The translations under genes were made by a program, and so were the position numbers. The notes beneath the pieces were generated by a model. That model saw nothing but the letters and a program-made list of their open reading frames with translations. It did not search any database and had not been told where the DNA came from. Positions 46,510 through 58,110 of a stretch of DNA of 64,000 nt are shown one piece after another. This DNA comes from Stictocephala bisonia (Eukaryota; Arthropoda; Insecta; Hemiptera; Membracidae), in assembly GCA_035578905.1 (NCBI GenBank), contig JAQJVL010000001.1, forward strand, positions 4,828,001-4,892,000, read 5' to 3'. Numbering within the stretch: position 1 is the first letter of the stretch; each line of letters starts with the position of its first letter.

Positions 46510-47797
46510 GTTAATTTATACCCTGTAATAAACACTTGTAAATCAAGCATATTCGGACTTTCTACTCGGTTGTAACATGCATGTACAACAAGCACTCTTG
46601 TGTTAATTTCTACCCTGTAATACTTGTAAATCAAGCATATTCGGACATTCTACTCGGTTGTAACATGCATGTACAACGAGCACTCTTGTGTTAATTTCTA
46701 TCCTGTAATAAACACTTGTAAATCAAGCATATTCGGACTTTCTACTCGGTTGTAACATGCATGTACAACGAGCACTCTTGTGTTAATTTCTATCCTGTAA
46801 TAAACACTTGTAAATCAAGTATATTCGGACTTTCTACTCGGTTGTAACATGCATGTACAACAAGCACTCTTGTGTTAATTTCTACCCTGTAATACTTGTA
46901 AATCAAGCATATTCGGACTTTCTACTCGGTTGTAACATGCATGTACAACGAGCACTCTTGTGTTAATTTCTATCCTGTGTAATAAACACTTGTAAATCAA
47001 GTATATTCGGACTTTCTACTCGGTTGTAACATGCATGTACAACGAGCACTCTTGTGTTAATTTCTATCCTGTAATAAACACTTGTAAATCAAGTATATTC
47101 GGACTTTCTACTCGGTTGTAACATGCATGTACAACGAGCACTCTTGTGTTAATTTCTATCCTGTAATAAACACTTGTAAATCAAGTATATTCGGACTTTC
47201 TACTCGGTTGTAACATGCATGTACAACAAGCACTCTTGTGTTAATTTCTACCCTGTAATACTTGTAAATCAAGCATATTCGGACTTTCTACTCGGTTGTA
47301 ACATGCATGTACAACGAGCACTCTTGTGTTAATTTCTATCTTGTAATAAACACTTGTAAATCAAGTATATTCGGACTTTCTACTCGGTTGTAACATGCAT
47401 GTACAACGAGCACTCTTGTGTTAATTTCTATCCTGTAATAAACACTTGTAAATCAAGCATATTCGGACTTTCTACTCGGTTGTAACATGCATGTACAACG
47501 AGCACTCTTGTGTTAATTTCTATCCTGTAATAAACACTTGTAAATCAAGTATATTCGGACTTTCTACTCGGTTGTAACATGCATGTACAACGAGCACACT
47601 TGTGTTAATTTCTATCCTGTAATAAACACTTGTAAATCAAGTATATTCGGACTTTCTACTCGGTTGTAACATGCATGTACAACGAGCACTCTTGTGTTAA
47701 TTTCTATCCTGTAATAAACACTTGTAAATCAAGCATATTCGGACTTTCTACTCGGTTGTAACATGCATGTACAACGAGCACTCTTGTGTTAATTTCT
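46510..47797. repeat. 92/85-bp minisatellite, 14 copies
   Basis: Fourteen copies of CGGTTGTAACATGCATGTAC spaced mostly 92 bp apart. Three copies are about 7 bp shorter: CCCTGTAATACTTG replaces TCCTGTAATAAACACTTG, always preceded by ACAACAAG instead of ACAACGAG. Each unit includes a near-perfect palindrome, GTTGTA-A-CATGCATG-TACAAC, with a single bulged base. Confidence 0.97.
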
Positions 47798-49230
47798 ACT
47801 ATTGGACGTTTATTATCGACCCCTGACTTTGTGGTGCTACAAAAATGTATTTACAAAACAAACGCTAAAAAATATATAACCACATATTAATTGCATGAAG
47901 GCTTACTTTAGATGATGTTGCTCGCAGCGAAGGTCATATTATATGATTACGGTTCGGTTATTAAATTACAGTTCTTGATCGGAACTGTCACATATGTCAC
48001 TGTCGGTGTCAGCACCTTCATGATGAATCTGATTCAGAGTAGTTTAGATTAATTACTAAAGCCCGATTGCTATGTAATTTTTTCAAATATACAACCAATA
48101 TATTTTCATTTTTGTGGCAGTAGTCTTCTATTTTCATGATATGATACACGCAAGTTTTCCAAATAATGTTGTCCATTTAATCTGATGCCATTTGAAAAAC
48201 TTAATTTTCTTTAAATGTCCTATTAGATTTTGTGACCTTATTTTTAGTATATGCCCACAACAGTTAGATCGCATTCAGTTTGTAATCAAGCGATGGGTAA
48301 CCAAATTAATTTAATATTTTCCCAGAATCAAATTCCAGAAACAATATTATTTTGTCGAGCAATTTTTCATGCAGCCACAACACTTTAAATTGAAATGCAC
48401 ACTAGAAGGAAAACGATCAAAATAAATAATTATAAGTTGGAAAGATACGCTCAAACAAGGACTGCTTAGTTCAATACTGAAACTACAAGGATAAAGGCTG
48501 TATGGTGATACAGGTTCAGTTATTAATGAACGAAAGTTACAAAAATGGACATCTGTAATCGTTCAAATAAGAAGCAATGATACAGTTTTGTACTTAAAAC
48601 AATGTAAAACAAGTTTGACGTTCGACAACAGTGGATCTACTACAAACAGACTGAACAACCTCCGCTGATCGTGCCAGCCGGCGAGCCGTAATATTGTAAA
48701 CTTAAAACCGTAAATAAAAATACTTCGAAAGTTTATCATGACCATTAGTATAGTGTATTGAATTAAGTTAGTAGTTCTCTTTGTTTCAGTGAAAAAATAT
48801 TTTTAAATCGAACATATTAAAATAATACAAGAAGCCTGGAAAACATCAATAAAGTAGTAACGGTTATTATTTCATCATGAAATTTCAGTATACTACACCA
48901 AAAATATCACTAGTTACAATTGGTGAAGAAGAAAAAATAACCTAAAATACTTTTTTTTAATTGCAATTCAAAGTCACTAGTTTCTAAAAGTTGCGTGAAA
49001 CCCCGTGTCTTTTTAGTAGTAACTCACATACATATTAACACGTAGAATAAAAATTGATAACCTTTGGTACTGTTATAAAGTAGATTGACCACTGAACATG
49101 AATATGTTATTAGATATTTTGTAGCATTTGTTTTGTAAATACAGTAGCGCCGCAAAGTAAAAGGTCTATAATAAAAATCTGATAATACTCGCTAAAACAG
49201 CAATTAAATTATGCCACTAGTTAGTAAAAC
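47798..49230. other. Mostly unique AT-rich sequence
   Basis: A 60-codon minus-strand frame (48,563-48,745) is unrecognised. No repeats were noted. Confidence 0.4.
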
Positions 49231-49350
49231 GCTTCTACAACAAGCATTCTTGTGTTAATTTCTACTCGGTACCAAGACATTAGTTAAGTACAACAAGTAA
49301 CACAGTCTTGTTCATGTCTATCCAGAACTGTACAGTAAGCATACTTGTGT
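49231..49350 (+). repeat. Detached relics of the 92-bp unit
   Basis: CTACAACAAGCATTCTTGTG and TTAATTTCTACTCGG match the 92-bp unit, with a weaker second echo (TACAGTAAGCATACTTGTGTT) about 100 bp on. The main array ended 1.4 kb earlier. Confidence 0.65.
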
Positions 49351-49651
49351 TGAAGTTAACATGAGTGTGTCGTATTTGCCTATTGTAAACGTGTTTTAGC
49401 TAGTAAAAATTAAAATCTATGCTTATTTTACATGTTTTGGCGCAGAAATTAATAGGATCATGGTTATTGTAAGTATGTCTTTGTACAGCAAAACCTTGAT
49501 AGTTTGACACTTGTGGACTACAGCTGTGTCAAAGTATCGGAATGTTAAGAGTATGAAAAATATATGGCAAACATAAAAAAAATTTCATTTCGTAGGGAAA
49601 TGAGATAGTATTTTCTTAACGAATAGTTTAAAATATAACAAATCTAAAAAA

Positions 49652-49700
49652 AGAATATACGTTGTTCTATGAAACAAACTCATGTAACAACGTATATTCT
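49652..49700. repeat. Perfect 15-bp hairpin, 19-nt loop
   Basis: AGAATATACGTTGTT at 49,652-49,666 and AACAACGTATATTCT at 49,686-49,700. Too short for a typical animal pre-miRNA, and no flanking stem extends it. Confidence 0.85.
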
Positions 49701-50560
49701 ACTAAACTGGTATGGAGTAGCAGTACCTAGTTATTGAGATATGGACAGTACAGTACTTATAAAGTACAGTAAGTTAATGTCAAAAAATTAGAAACTTTTA
49801 ACTTACATGCACATTGACACTCTTATTTCATTCAACAGTTTTGGGCTAGACGACACAAAGGATAATTTTACCATGTCTGGCCTGTGTCGAAGTATACGGC
49901 ACTAGTCGAACTTAGATCCTTTTGTACCAAGATACACGTACAAAATCACACCCAAATACACTTCTTTAAGCTAAAACACACGTACAAGTGCATTTATAAC
50001 ACACTAAGAAGACATTTGTACAACATTCATTCGTGTATTGTTGCCCCCACTTCAAACTGACCGCATTTGTTCTGTTTTGTTTGAAACTTTATAAAGTAAA
50101 AATCAGATGGACAACATTCATGGCACACTTTTGGATTATAAATCAGATTTAAATTATATATCAGGCGGATGGCCATACAACTTTATTGTACAATACGTGC
50201 ATCTTTCAATGAACTGTTTAGAATAACGACTAAATAGGATTAAATATTGTTAATTAATTAAGACAAGCAGTGTTGAGTTTACAAGTTTATAGAATGAGAC
50301 GTATTACAATTAATTAATAAATAACGATGCAGAATGATTAAAAATAATAATAAAAATAATACAACCGTGTAAAATTAATTTACTTTTATATACTGATTAT
50401 CATAATTTTGTTTGGTTTAAGTTTTATTCTCAGAAAATACTATTCTCCTATTTTTTAATACTAACTGATTAATTTTAAAATTTTATTGATGTGATTATTC
50501 AAGCAACCCTCAAAATGAGAGCGTATATACATTTAGAATATGCTATTTAAAAACATACAT
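49701..50560. other. AT-rich sequence, nothing recognised
   Basis: A phrase like GTGTCGAAGTATACGG (49,876) echoes GTGTCAAAGTATCGG (49,526), hinting at one more old dispersed repeat. Confidence 0.35.
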
Positions 50561-50564
50561 CCAA

Positions 50565-50612
50565 CCACCCATACACGGACAGTGGTATTGACCCACCCAC
50601 CCAACCATACTT
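50565..50612. repeat. Detached CACCCATACACG minisatellite fragment
   Basis: CCACCCATACACGGACAG, TGGTATTGACCCACCCACCC: the same words as the 17.7-kb array, but a single copy. Another short piece lies at about 51,000-51,020. Confidence 0.7.
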
Positions 50613-50741
50613 TAGTAAGGTGTTTTAAAATGTTTAACCTAGAATACTTCCATAACAGTGTGTCCTACAGTCACATATACCCTGTATATACATCAGATTG
50701 ACCTACATTGTCTGAGCATTATCTGTCATGTTTATCCTTTT

Positions 50742-50945
50742 TTAAGAGAGGCCGATTTTCTTCTTAGCCTTTCTCTGCCCTTCCTCAAGGACTATACGTC
50801 TATGAGGGGAACATATTCAATCAGCAAGGGGGAGAACCGGTACAGTACGAGGTTAACATTACTGATAAATGCTTCCAGTCCAGGCCGGATTCAAAATTAC
50901 GCTATCTATAACCCAGGCTAGACTGCTCGGTCAGAGGTGTTGACC
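50742..50945 (-). mobile_element. tRNA-derived SINE, family S, copy 2
   Basis: The reverse complement matches copies 1 and 3: TCTGACCGAGCAGTCTAG head, GGGTTATAGATAGCG, B-box-like TTTGAATCCGGCC, TTATCAGTAATGTTAACC, and GGAAGGGCAGAGAAAGG near the tail. The head is more diverged than in the other copies. An 87-codon plus-strand frame overlapping it is not a gene. Confidence 0.8.
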
Positions 50946-51894
50946 ACCAACCCACCCTTACACTTACAGAGGTGCCTCCCCCTACCCGTTCATAAACATG
51001 CCCACCCATACACGGACTTCTTAACTTTATACATGTCCATCTTATACGGTTGATCATGCATTTATGGAATCAACCTTTTCAAACACGCAATAGGTCTATT
51101 AAACTTATTGAATGAACTGTGATATTGGTAATTTCTAGTTTATTGGTCTTGAAATTGTAAATAGAAAACTGTTCATTCACATATAAAATTCTGTTGAATG
51201 AACTCTCTTTTCCGTCTACTGCAGATATGAAGTAAAATTGTTTCTTATTAATTCTTCAAAAAGTATATGCACCAGAATCAATCACTATACGTTTAAATCT
51301 CAACATATATAAAATGCCCACCAACATAAGTCAATCTAACACAATTTATAACACTCATTTTATTTCTGTCACATGCACTCAAGAAATAAGTCTTCTTCCA
51401 GATAACGATACCCCAGACTACAATAGTTATTCTTACCTGAGTGTTGGTGTTGATAACATTGTAATATTTTTTTCTTTGTGTTCTATATTTTGTCATAATT
51501 GTGTTTATATGTGTGATATTTTATAAGAAGACGCAAAAATCTAAAGAGTCTACTGTAATATATTAGCGTGTAATTGTTTGAGGATATTCTTAAATTGATA
51601 TGGGTTAGTTATGAAAAAGTACTAGTTGTAACTGCAGACTACTATGGTAAGTAATACTGGAAGACAACATATGTTATGTACCTCTCGAAACTTTGTATTT
51701 GTTTCTAAAACACTTCAAGCGTTGGACAATTCCAACAAATTTACCAATAATGAACAATCTAATGCCAACAAGTAAAGTTAAACAGTTTTCAAACAACAGT
51801 CAAAGAAAATAATTTGACTTCTGAAATATTATAAATATATCTGAGCTAAGGGTTAGTAGTCCAATAGGCCAATAATTGTTCAAGGTCATTTTAT
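50946..51894. other. Unique AT-rich sequence
   Basis: Overlapping 67- and 70-codon frames on opposite strands (51,293-51,526) have no recognisable domain. Nothing else seen. Confidence 0.4.
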
Positions 51895-52377
51895 TCGTAG
51901 GGACATAACTTTCGAAGCGGTAAAGCTAGACTCCGTCTATCACTTAGCCATGACTCATGGGATGCTAAGGCAGCTGGCAATGTATGGGTCTGTGAGGCTC
52001 ACATGTATTCCAGGTTAGGTGGGAATCAGGAGAACAACAAATTTCTACAGTTGGCTGAGAGAGAGGCACTGTAGCGAACCTTAGGCCCAGAGCTAGTACT
52101 TGGTCTTTCTCTGGAGTATGGCGAAGGAAAGCTAGGAGAGTGGCTTCAACGTGAACCCTCCCTTAGGTGGGTTATTCATCGTCATACCCATTTTTTTAAC
52201 AAGGGTTTTAGTTCCGTTGCGTGTAGATCTGAGTTAATGGCATACGAAGGCATTATGACTGACCACCTGAGGAAGGCACCTTCGTCTACGAGAATACCCT
52301 GTTCAGGTGGTATGGTGGCAAGGACGAGAAGTCATTCATGTCCCTCTTGTGTGAGTGTGATAGCCTTGCATATTGAA
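51895..52377 (+). pseudogene. LINE RNase H and C-terminal knuckle, degenerate (family R)
   Basis: With frameshifts and stops the plus strand reads VRLTCIPG, a stop, VGIR, then LGPELVLGLSLEYGEGKLGE, WLQREPSLRW and finally GGKDEKSF, LLCECDSLAY. These follow the order of a LINE-encoded RNase H (V.L.W.PGH.GI), the GPEP..G(L/I)S linker and the terminal CxC..E..H..CEC.AL knuckle of insect non-LTR elements. Several Cys/His positions are mutated. The family differs from the four L copies, which show no RNase H here. A SINE-like sequence abuts its 3' end in opposite orientation. Confidence 0.65.
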
Positions 52378-52695
52378 GCAGAGGCGGTGAACCATATTGA
52401 ACATGGATGTTTGTGACAGAATTGAGCGTAGCGACCTCCTTTTGTCTGTGAAGGTAGTAGGCCATTATCAGGAGTTATGGGTCCAAATTTAAAGTAGACC
52501 TGCTGGGATTTGAACCCGTGACTCTCTGCATTTGAAGCAGAAATGTTAACCACAAGGAAGGCAAGAGGCCTTGCCAGTTTATATGGGTCTGCAGGCCTGT
52601 TGGTGAATTTCACGCACGAGTAAGGATCATTTGGGTGATCTTAACCCTAGAAGTACGCAGTCTAGAACCTTAGCTTCTGAGCTACCACGCCAGAA
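52378..52695 (-). mobile_element. SINE-like element with two tRNA-like modules
   Basis: On the minus strand module 1 (52,692 to 52,623) starts GGCGTGGTAGCTCAGAAGC, a good tRNA start with canonical A box, and has a T-arm-like GGGTTAAGATCACCC. Module 2 (about 52,568 to 52,500) has TGTGGTTAAC, an anticodon-like stem TCTGC/GCAGA and a strong B box, GGGTTCAAATCCCAGC. A ~120-bp non-tRNA body follows. Tandem tRNA heads are known in some composite SINEs. A 93-codon minus-strand frame across it is not a gene. Confidence 0.6.
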
Positions 52696-53820
52696 TGTGA
52701 TATTGAGAATTAAAATTAAGATCCAAGATCTTGGGTAGTTTAAGATTTGGCTAATACTATCTCAATTCAAACAAAGTTGTACAAAGGATTTATCCAACAC
52801 GAAAATGATTTTCATTTGATTAGTATTTCATACGACTACTCTGACATGAACTTGAGGATAAAGCTGAAAACTCTACCTCTCAATATCGAATACTCTACTA
52901 ATACGCATATCAAATAAAAAAAAAAAAAAAACGAGATTTTAACAATGCTTACCAAAAATGAATTTACTTACCGCGTAGACCACGCATCTGTATGGTGAGG
53001 AGTCCCTCAGTAAGCCTTACGTAACTAAATATAAAACTAAACGAAACTCTCATACTAAATCAACAACAACTGTAAAATGAGAAGAGAAACAAAAGTAAAT
53101 GAAAATAAATTAATATAACAGTAGAGTATAAACTTTAACCTGTGAGTAACAAGAATATAGACTAACAAAAAACCTATTTAACGTAGTATAATACAATATT
53201 TCTTATCAAAATAGTTATTTGATAAAAAATTACTCTTTATACTTTCTCATAAAATTAAATTCATATAAGGCTTATGTAAGAATAGTTATGACAAAAGGAC
53301 CATACATGAGACAGAGGCAAATTTCTTTTCGCAAGCAATACACTTATATACAATACGTGAAGCCCCTTTTTTGTTAACGCAAGTATTCCCTTATTTATTT
53401 ATTAATTTTAACGATGGAGGTGTCTAAATTTACTCATAATCGTAGTTATGCAATAAGTTCTCCATTTTTTCAATATTTTTACCCTGAATGGTACAGGAAG
53501 CCCTTAAAGCACGATTTTTGGCCATAAATAACATCGAGAGTGGTTTAAATTAGTCAAAATGTAACAGCTGTTCAAATGTAAATAATGATGTTTATACGAA
53601 ATTGCAACAGCTGTTAGAATGTAGCATAACGATATTTATATAACGATGTTTATAGTGCTGAGATGGTTATAGATCTTTTTTAATCTTAGTAATAACATGG
53701 GTGTTTATCTGTAAAAAGGTGTCAACTCAACTGCAAAGAGAGAGGTAATAGAAATAAATTCACATATTATGATTTTACTCATTACAGTTTAACAACTGAT
53801 ACTTGTCAAAAGTCACATGC
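52696..53820. other. AT-rich sequence, nothing recognised
   Basis: Two AACAGCTGTT palindromes 43 bp apart (53,563 and 53,606) sit in a short diverged tandem duplication. Otherwise featureless. Confidence 0.45.
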
Positions 53821-53824
53821 GGTG

Positions 53825-53881
53825 ACACGAGCACAGCGAGTGTTGTGGTTGGAACGCTAAGCGTCAGGGGTGTCCCCTAGT
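53825..53881 (+). mobile_element. Helitron-like 3' end (candidate)
   Basis: CACGAGCACAGCGAGTG, ACGCTAAGCGT (self-complementary), then GGGGTGTCCCCTAGT. The last part forms a perfect GGGG-TGT-CCCC stem directly before TAGT. Aligns with 39,050-39,110. Confidence 0.45.
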
Positions 53882-54340
53882 TTTTAAATATGCTTTCATT
53901 GTTGTAATAACGAATCAAAATTATATTTAGGAAATTGGCTACCGTTGCCAGTATACGACCAGAGGATAGTCTACCAGTAAGTTGAAAACTACTTTCTGGA
54001 TGAACTTAGAAATTGACGGTAGGAGCGAGATTGGACGGTAGTTCTGTGGAAGACTATGTTACCTTTTTTAAACAGAGGTTTTATGAGATGGTACATAGAC
54101 ATATTTTTGTTGTATAATGGTGACAGTAAGGGTTTTCAACTCTGTGGACAGTCTGTAAGGGAACTTGACGCAGACGTAATCGTCGAGATAAATGGCGTGA
54201 TGTGCCAACACGACTATAGCAATGACAATATTGCGATAAGTGACTCTGGGAGCTAACCCATTTAATGATTTTACATTAATACCACCACACAGTAGATGTA
54301 CTTGGGTGGGGCGGGGGTGGCGGGAGAGACGAAGAGGGGG
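53882..54340. other. Unique sequence upstream of the GC-rich block
   Basis: Opposite-strand frames (plus 54,056-54,256; minus 54,068-54,427) overlap here without recognisable domains. Confidence 0.35.
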
Positions 54341-54343
54341 TGA

Positions 54344-54541
54344 GGGTGCTGCGGCGCGAGGAGCTCTGAGAGTAGATGCGCACCGCCAGCCGACGCCCAT
54401 GCCACTCGCAGCATCCCTATTCCTCACATCTCTGGACCGATCACGGATGTGTTTTCAAGCTTTGGCTTCGACCCGGCCCAAATCTCGGACGACTTCCTGA
54501 CTCGATCTCTTATCGGAAATTGCATTCATCTTCAGAGATTG
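54344..54541 (+). CDS. Candidate exon ending at a GTGAGT splice donor
   Basis: A GC-rich island (about 54,300-54,520) opens after a TGA at 54,341 in one plus frame and stays open for 66 codons to a GTGAGT donor at 54,542. The second half (ITDVFSSFGFDPAQ, then DDFLTRSLIGN, HLQRL) has balanced, protein-like composition and GC-ending codons unlike the surroundings. There is no in-frame ATG, so it would be an internal exon; GCAG at 54,408-54,411 after a C-rich stretch is a possible acceptor. Two other frames are also open across part of it, which weakens the case. I recognise no domain. Joining in phase 0 to the segment at 63,874 is possible. Confidence 0.35.
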
Positions 54542-54547
54542 GTGAGT

Positions 54548-55499
54548 TTTAGTATCTTTTTCAAAATTAACAAGCCCATTTCAGACAATCGAAAATCTGT
54601 AAAATCAAAACTGCCCGCCATTTTTATGTTGACTCTCGCCATGTTTTAATCTGTCCACATTACGTCTGCATGCAGACACAATAAGACCTGCATTCTAGCA
54701 ATGTTTGTGTTCAGAATGTAAATTATTTTTATTTTAGAGGAACATTTTAACTACTGTGTTAATAAAAGTTTAAATTACATGATAGCGAAAAAAATTTCAA
54801 GTTATTTTGTTCAAAATATGAATGATTGCATCCATATCAGCATATCTATGTTATTCTGTAGGTATTGACTTTTGCAGCATGCAGTTTTAACAACTTTCGT
54901 TATTGCAGAATAAGTAAATCGTGTGCAATACGAATTGGAATTGCATTAACACATGTTATGTAGATAAAACTGGAAATAATATTAAAAACTATAGAAATCA
55001 CAGGATTCTGTGAGTGATTCACAATATTTGGTAAAGAAACTCTTCTCTCAAATATTTATATGTTAAGTGACAACATAAATTTAGGATTTCGTATGAGGAA
55101 TGATAGCTGCTAAGCAACCATTTTCTTACAGGTTTTTTTCTTTAACGCATTAAATAAAAAAAACAAATCAAGGGACATGTAATATTATTAATAAATTATA
55201 CTAGTTCACTTTCAGCTAGTATTTGGTCATTCCGCGTTTTGTTCAAACTAGTTTGGTTAAAAGTTTGTTGGTTTGTTTAAAATTAAGGTATTTTATGTAA
55301 TATTACCCTGGGTAAAATTCTGTTTCGTGGAAAGTTTCTTAATCAGTATTCCAGACAAAAGTAACAACTCACTTTAAAGGAACATTTTACTTTAAATGTG
55401 TTTTGGAGATTATTTTAAATTATTTAGACGTTAAGAAGAGTGTCCATTGAAAATTATGGAGAGATTATCGAAATAAAAACTATTGTATAACATTTCTTT
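54548..55499. other. AT-rich sequence (putative intron)
   Basis: No repeats or coding signal noticed. Confidence 0.4.
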
Positions 55500-55727
55500 A
55501 AATAAGGAGAGGCCAATTTCCTTCTTAACCTTACTCTGCCCATTCCCCATAGACTATTGATCTGTGCCGGGAACTTATTCAGACAGAGTAAGGGGGCAAA
55601 CCAGTAGAGTACAAGGTGAATATTACTGATAAATCTTCCAGTCAAAGCCAGTATTCGAAGTAGCGCTATCTCTAACCCAAGCTGAAAGTCCTGACGCCTT
55701 AGACCGCTCGGCCACTGGCTCGCCAAA
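55500..55727 (-). mobile_element. tRNA-derived SINE, family S, copy 3
   Basis: The best-preserved copy. On the minus strand GCGAGCCAGTGGCCGAGCGG and TCTAAGGCGTCAGGACTT form a clear class II tRNA-like head, with CTTCGAATACTGGC as B box. The body CCCCCTTACTCTGTCTGAA and GGGGAATGGGCAGAGTAAGG matches copies 1 and 2. A 90-codon minus-strand frame over it is an artefact. Confidence 0.88.
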
Positions 55728-56185
55728 ATGTACGCTGTACGAAGGACTTATGTGCAAATATTCTGAATTTAGCGTATGCAACACGATATATTTTAGCCAA
55801 TATATGGACTAATTGTCTAGCCAAGTTTTTCAAGCTGATTTATAGAAAATGACCATGCCATAAATACCTCAAGTTATTAATAAAATATTTGGATCAAAGC
55901 ACGTTGTTTTCCAGATTACAGTCATTAGAAATAGTGAGAATAAAAGAAGCTGTCAGGCGTAGGTTGAGTAGTTCACCTGCTGTGATATTAAATGAGTCTT
56001 CAGTAACGGGGGGGGGGGGGGTATATATTCAAAACATTTCATAACAAGATGAGAGATTAAGTTATACTGTATGACAGAATATATATCCTGTGTCTTTCAA
56101 TGCCAGCTGACGAAGTAAAAGAAGGAGAGAAGAATTTTTTAAAGTTAAAATCTAAAAATATAAAAACGAAAATACAAAGTTGTGT
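55728..56185. other. Unique sequence with a G14 run
   Basis: Fourteen consecutive G at 56,008-56,021 followed by TATATA. Nothing else recognised. Confidence 0.5.
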
Positions 56186-56189
56186 CTTA

Positions 56190-56445
56190 GAGTTTTAATA
56201 TTGATCCCCGTCACAGATCTGCGTCCATATTTCACAACCATTCAACACCTGCCTCTCCGATTGAATGGAAACCCCCAGGTAAAGAACGCAACGGGTAATC
56301 ATTAATTATGTAACCCATGATTTGGATTTCTGCTCCGCGTTCACAGACTGATCATTTGCATTTACCTATTCATATTTCCGCTAGTTCCATCATCCCACAC
56401 CCGTACGAAAACTACTCAACGTCGTCCACTCCTTACGGGGAAATT
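56190..56445 (-). pseudogene. LINE ORF2 C-terminus, degenerate (family L, copy 4)
   Basis: The minus strand reads RKEWTTLSSFRTGVG, a stop, then KYE and, after a frame change, AEIQIMGYIINDYPLRSLPG, GFHSI and EWL. This is the same FRTG..R to TMDHIV..CPLRS region as in copies 1 and 2, with the knuckle Cys and His replaced. Like the others it is 5'-truncated and dead. Confidence 0.75.
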
Positions 56446-57029
56446 AAGAATGTTTTCCAAAGTGATTTATGACTTGAAAGATAAAGGTACCACGAGGAAA
56501 TCTAGTGGAGGATGATCAGTAAGTCACATGACTAACTGTGAAGTACGAAAGCATGTTTGAGTTGGTCATGAGAAGGACCAGGATTTTCTTCAGAAAAAGG
56601 AAAATTAAGACCCTCAAACCAAAAAAATGACGAGACTAGTAAACAATCAGCCAACAAAAAGCTATACCTAAATTATATATTTTACTGAATGTGGAGACAC
56701 AAAACCATTGCTCTAAACACGTGATAAGTAAACAGGGCATCTTTTATTTTCTCCGCAAAATGTCCAAGCAGATATTTTCATATTCTCGAGTACAAGAAAA
56801 ATACTTCGCTGTTAAATCGTAATCAGTGTGCAGTAGAGTCTCGACGGAACCATTATTTGTAGTAAAGATAACGGTTGAAAAATAATTGGAGCGTGGTTGG
56901 TAGTGTGTGATTTGGTTGTTGGTAATACAGTTGTAACACGATGTGTGGGCGTATGTAATACGCTTTATATGGGTGGAAGGTACAGGGTTGGTAAAGAGAG
57001 GAGTTGACATAAGTAGCAAGCTATATCTA
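56446..57029. other. Unique sequence
   Basis: A 91-codon minus-strand frame (56,744-57,019) runs into the following minisatellite. No domain recognised. Confidence 0.4.
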
Positions 57030-57665
57030 GGTAGGTCAAAGGTTAAGGGGTGTATTACGTTGTGTGTGGGTGGTTGGTTAGTGGTTCTTAAGAACAGAAG
57101 TTTTAGTACGTAAAAGGCTGTATGTGGAGGATTAAGGGGTGTCTTAGGCAGTGCATATGTGGGTGGTTGGTTAGTGATTCGTAAAGTAATATGTATTTAT
57201 GGGTAATAAGCTGTATGTGGGTATGTGAGGGTTGAGGAACGTAATGGTCAGTGTGTATGTGGGAGGCTGGTTAGTGTACTGTAAGGAGGGATGTATTTGT
57301 ATTAGAGACTGTATATCGGTATGGAGAGGGTTGAGGAACGTAATGGTCAGTGTGTATGTGGGAGGTTGGTTAGTGTACTAAGGAGGGATGTATTTGTATT
57401 AGAGACTGAATATCGGTATGGAGAGGGTTGAGGGATGTAATGGGCTGTGTGTATGTGGGAGGCTGGTTGGTGGCTTGTCAGAATAGATGCATTTATGGAT
57501 AAGAAGCTGTATATGGGTTTGTGAGGGTTGAAGAACGTAATAGTCAGTGTGTATGTGGGAGGCTGGTTAGTGTACTAAGGAGGGATGTATTTGTATTAGA
57601 GGCTGTATATCGGTATGGAGAGGGTTGAGGGATGTAATGGGCTGTGTGTGGGTGGCTCTTTAGTG
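57030..57665 (+). repeat. ~97-bp minisatellite, six to seven copies
   Basis: GAGGGTTGAGGAACGTAATG, GTGTGTATGTGGGAGGCTGG, TTAGTGTACT and GTATTTGTATTAGAG recur; anchor spacings are 99, 96, 102 and 95 bp. Left copies are more diverged. Confidence 0.9.
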
Positions 57666-58110
57666 ACCGTAACACCCCACACACTCGTCCATGTTAAAAT
57701 TACTATACAAAAAAAATATATCTTTCCTTACTTACAAAAAGTACACCATTTAATACCTTCTTTCTATTGAACACACATTATCTATAGAGTTCTACTTAGA
57801 TTCTACCCACACTACACCCACGTTCAACTAACATTAAATACTTTCTCCCTAATTTTGTTGATCTTGCAATGGAAGTTTACTTTCGTTTCCACCCACCCTA
57901 CACACGTCTAACAAAAATTAACTTTCGTAATGTACACTGAATTAAATCTCAACAGCGTTTCCACCGACATGATACCCATACATCTTCATATCACCTCCCC
58001 CTGTACATAAGTATATGTTAACTCAAAATACCTAAAACATTGGAATGTGTATATCAAGACGCTCCTTCCACCCACTTTTTACAGCGTTCATCTTCGCTTC
58101 CCTACCCCTC
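57666..58110. other. Spacer with CACCC-rich words
   Basis: Phrases such as TTCCACCCACCCTACACACG resemble diverged units of the adjoining minisatellite. Confidence 0.45.

Noticed and set aside
46510..47797. CRISPR-like or attachment-site array because of the palindromic repeat
   Set aside because: Contiguous 92-bp units without variable spacers; a minisatellite explains everything.
49652..49700. microRNA precursor
   Set aside because: The stem is only 15 bp with a 19-nt loop and no lower stem; too short for a canonical animal pre-miRNA.
52500..52568. Functional tRNA gene on the minus strand
   Set aside because: B box and an anticodon-like stem are good but the acceptor and D arms do not pair properly, and it sits inside a repeat.
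52332..52613. 93-codon minus-strand protein gene
   Set aside because: It runs through a tRNA-like module with a strong B box; a SINE explains the sequence better.
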